64,000 bases of DNA from assembly GCF_001687605.2 (NCBI RefSeq), contig NZ_CP016539.2:1642501-1706500 (forward strand), in the 5' to 3' direction. Position 1 is the first letter of the stretch. The number at the start of each line of letters is the position of its first letter. The notes under the pieces are model-generated. The model searched no databases. It saw only the letters and a list, made by a program, of their open reading frames with translations, and was not told where the DNA came from. This DNA is from Planococcus plakortidis (GTDB taxonomy: Bacteria; Bacillota; Bacilli; Bacillales_A; Planococcaceae). Below are positions 62,001 to 64,000 of this stretch, piece by piece. A program made the position numbers and the translations under genes.

Positions 62001-63092
62001 AAGTTTTTTTCGTCACTGCGCCCGTTTCGCTTGCCGCAACAGCAGTGGCCTTATCTTTTCGCAGCCAGCCTTTAAACAGCCGGTGCAGCGGCAACTCCAA
62101 CTTGAAATGCGCCAGAATCCCGAAAAACAGCATCAAAACCACGAGCAATAAGCTCATGCCTACATTGCCCAGCACTTCATGCCATCCGGCTTGGTCCATC
62201 CATTCAGAGAATAAATCAAGGACGACATTATGGACAAGATAGATCGCAAAAGCCGCGTTGCCGAGCTGGTGGAATGCTTTTGGAATATGGATTTCTTTAT
62301 TCATATCGATCACGCCGAGCCCGACCAGCAAAAACATGATGGAGATGCTCGCGCTCATTTCAAAGCTGATCTCCATAAAAGGATTCAACGCATTCATCCA
62401 AGTTACAGGAAAGCCGATCAACCCGATAGCCATCGACAAATACCCCAGGACAGGCGGAATCTGGGCGTGGAGAATGAGCCACGCACAAAAGACACCCGCC
62501 ATGAACATCAGATTATAGGAAGCGAATAGGAAATCGAACAGGAAATGGTCGATATAGATAATGCCCGTAGCACCCAAGAACGACAGAATTCCCCAAAAGG
62601 CAAATAGCGCCTTGCCGATAAAACGGGGACTCAGAAACAGGATGGAAAACATAAGATAGAAATAAATCGTGTACTCCAATGACCAGGCAACGATCAAGAA
62701 CGGATCTTGCCATTCAGGGTTAGGGACCAGAAAAATCGAGGTCAAAATAACAGCCATGTCCCGCTCCGCCCCGTCGCAAACCATGGGAAGAGAAATGCCA
62801 GGATGAGAAACGCCAAGGTCACGACCCAGTAAAGCGGATAGATCCGAATGAAGCGGTTGACCAGAAAATCCGATAATTGCCCTTTCCTGCCGAATTTTTG
62901 GCGATAAATATAATAAGCCATGAAACCGGATAAAGAAAAGAAATAATAGACACCGCCGGTCAGCGGCAAATACGCAAGATTCCATATATTAAACCCGTAA
63001 TAATCCATCATGGTCGTCGATAAATGGTGGAGCATGACCAATAAGGGCACTAATGCCCTGGACAATTGTATCAGTACCAGTTTTCTCCTCAT
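61999..63092 (-). pseudogene. acyltransferase-3 family membrane protein, frameshifted
   Basis: An integral membrane O-acyltransferase of the OafA/WecH-like family. The N-terminal part reads MRRKLVLIQLSRALVPLLVM with the active-site His in LVMLHHLSTT (about 22), then YYFFSLSGFMAYYIY and NRFIRIYPLYWVVTL. The frame then breaks at a CCCC run (62769-62772; GGGG on the coding strand), after FATG. The rest (ERDMAVILTSIFLVPNPEW to the C-terminal helices) continues in another frame. One extra G gives FATGAERDMAVIL and a protein of about 364 residues. ATG 63092 follows GAGGGG by eight bases. It may decorate wall or capsule sugars. Confidence 0.82.
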
Positions 63093-63261
63093 ACGCCCCA
63101 CCCCTCTATCCCAAAGTCCTTCACCGACCTAAAGAACTAACGCGAATCCAGGTAATTATCCATATTTAATTTTTATAGATATAATATACCACGACCGTTT
63201 AAAACCACAAGCATTTCCTCCCGTTCACTCACCCCGCTTCTTCGCCCTTTTTTAGGCACTC

Positions 63262-63289
63262 AAAAACCCGGAACCATATAGGCCCGGGT
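63262..63289 (-). terminator. terminator of the GDSL hydrolase gene
   Basis: ACCCGG / CCGGGT stem with a twelve-base loop; five T on the minus strand. Confidence 0.7.
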
Positions 63290-63297
63290 GTAATCGT

Positions 63298-63987
63298 TCA
63301 GCGCCGCTCTTTAGAAACCGCTATGCCGGTCGTCTGCAATGTTTCCAGCAATAATTGATGCATGATGGCATAGCCCTCTTCGTTCGGATGAATCGAATCC
63401 AGCCAAATGGAGGGCAATTTCCCCATTTTCCTCGTGTTCGTGACTATGACACCTTTCGCGCCGATGGCTGAATTCCACATCCGGAACAGGAGCTGGGTGA
63501 AACCGAAATATTGCACTTCTTTTTTCATCGAATTATATAAGCTGTTTTGGACAATCAACACTCGATCGTTGCCCTCTTGAATATGTCCGTAAATGTCCAG
63601 CAAATTGCGGCGGTATTTCTTTTTTAATGAGGCGAACTGGCGAATCAGCTCACTTGCGCCTCCATTGCGGTACTGGCGGAGCAGGTCGTTGCCGCCGATA
63701 TTGAGCAGCACGAGATCGGCTTGAGCCAATTCCGCCTGCCAATGCGCTGCCCGCAGACGCTCGACGAGGCCATCGCTCGTCAATCCGTTGATGCCGAAGT
63801 TCAGCACTTCGCTATCCGGAAAACTGTCTTCCAAATGTCTCGCAATCCCGCCTTTTGTCCCGTAGCCATAAGCGACGGAATCGCCGAGAATAATGATTTT
63901 CTTTATATGGCGCGGCCTTGCCGCATTGCGTTGTTTACGTCTGAGTGCCTTTTGGAAAAGGGCACTCGACCGGAAATTCTTGCCCAA
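63298..63987 (-). CDS. SGNH/GDSL hydrolase (start may lie beyond the window)
   Basis: A protein of at least 229 residues with the SGNH esterase fold. The catalytic Ser block I is IIILGDSVAYGYG (about 31-43). Gly block II is NFGINGLTSDG (about 63-73), Asn block III LLNIGGNDLLRQY (about 94-106) and the Asp-x-x-His block V WLDSIHPNEEGY (about 195-206). All four catalytic elements are intact. The first possible start in the window is TTG 63987, with only AGAAGA near it. The frame is open to the edge, so the true start may be upstream of the window. Lipid, sugar-ester or thioester cleavage is possible. Confidence 0.85.
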   Translation of the reverse strand: MGKNFRSSALFQKALRRKQRNAARPRHIKKIIILGDSVAYGYGTKGGIARHLEDSFPDSEVLNFGINGLTSDGLVERLRAAHWQAELAQADLVLLNIGGNDLLRQYRNGGASELIRQFASLKKKYRRNLLDIYGHIQEGNDRVLIVQNSLYNSMKKEVQYFGFTQLLFRMWNSAIGAKGVIVTNTRKMGKLPSIWLDSIHPNEEGYAIMHQLLLETLQTTGIAVSKERR

Positions 63988-64000
63988 TCTTCTGCACGCC

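Overview
The window looks like a chromosomal segment of a low-to-moderate GC Firmicute of the order Bacillales, most likely Planococcaceae (Planococcus-like). This is inferred from the gene content, strong AGGAGG-type ribosome binding sites, frequent GTG and TTG starts, and a gene order that follows the Bacillus subtilis yne region: ccdA - ccdC - yneK - (insert) - citB/acnA - yneP - yneQ - yneR - plsY - yneT - parE - parC. It is core genome with small accessory pieces. I see no rRNA, tRNA, CRISPR array, prophage or complete insertion sequence.

Layout. 1-5.4 kb: end of a membrane protein gene, a VWA-domain lipoprotein, a DUF948 protein, an MpsC/DUF2294 protein, an unassigned structured RNA with its own promoter and terminator, an FAD oxidoreductase and a CDP-alcohol phosphatidyltransferase. 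5.5-12.2 kb: a dihydrolipoamide-dehydrogenase-like flavoprotein fused to DUF1499, coupled to a TVP38-family membrane protein, then a YnjBCD-like ABC importer whose first two genes are frameshifted. 12.3-12.65 kb: a predicted type I toxin-antitoxin locus. It has a 35-residue holin-like peptide gene under a LexA-box promoter, opposed by an antisense RNA with its own promoter and terminator. 12.66-21.2 kb: namA, proC behind a proline T-box, an MBL hydrolase, argGH, and the ccdA/ccdC group. 21.3-27.5 kb: yneK and an inserted set of small genes (DUF1659/DUF2922/YvrJ, SCO1, mscL, a lytic transglycosylase, pncA, a degenerate tyrosine recombinase, DinB). 27.6-37.3 kb: acnA to parC. 37.7-50 kb: an acyl-CoA ligase, an AraC regulator, a YeeE/YedE transporter, a DMT transporter, an AarF/UbiB kinase and small stress or housekeeping genes. 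49.7-54.1 kb: a fructose PTS locus (fruR-fruK-fruA, minus strand) flanked by two HPr genes, with a perfect cre site in the fru promoter spacer. 54.1-64 kb: an SDR, a second MBL hydrolase, an M14 carboxypeptidase, NAD(P)HX dehydratase, a TsdA-like dihaem cytochrome c, a methyltransferase, a membrane protein coupled to a TlpA thiol reductase, a frameshifted acyltransferase and a GDSL hydrolase.

Two points stand out. The 12.3-12.65 kb locus is a compact SOS-linked type I toxin-antitoxin candidate, and a second LexA-like box precedes parE. Four genes are split by single-base losses, and a fifth may be. Every one is repaired by adding one G (or C on the other strand) to a short G/C run, which suggests systematic homopolymer undercalling rather than real gene decay. 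Gene starts below were chosen from ribosome binding site spacing and often differ from the longest open frame.
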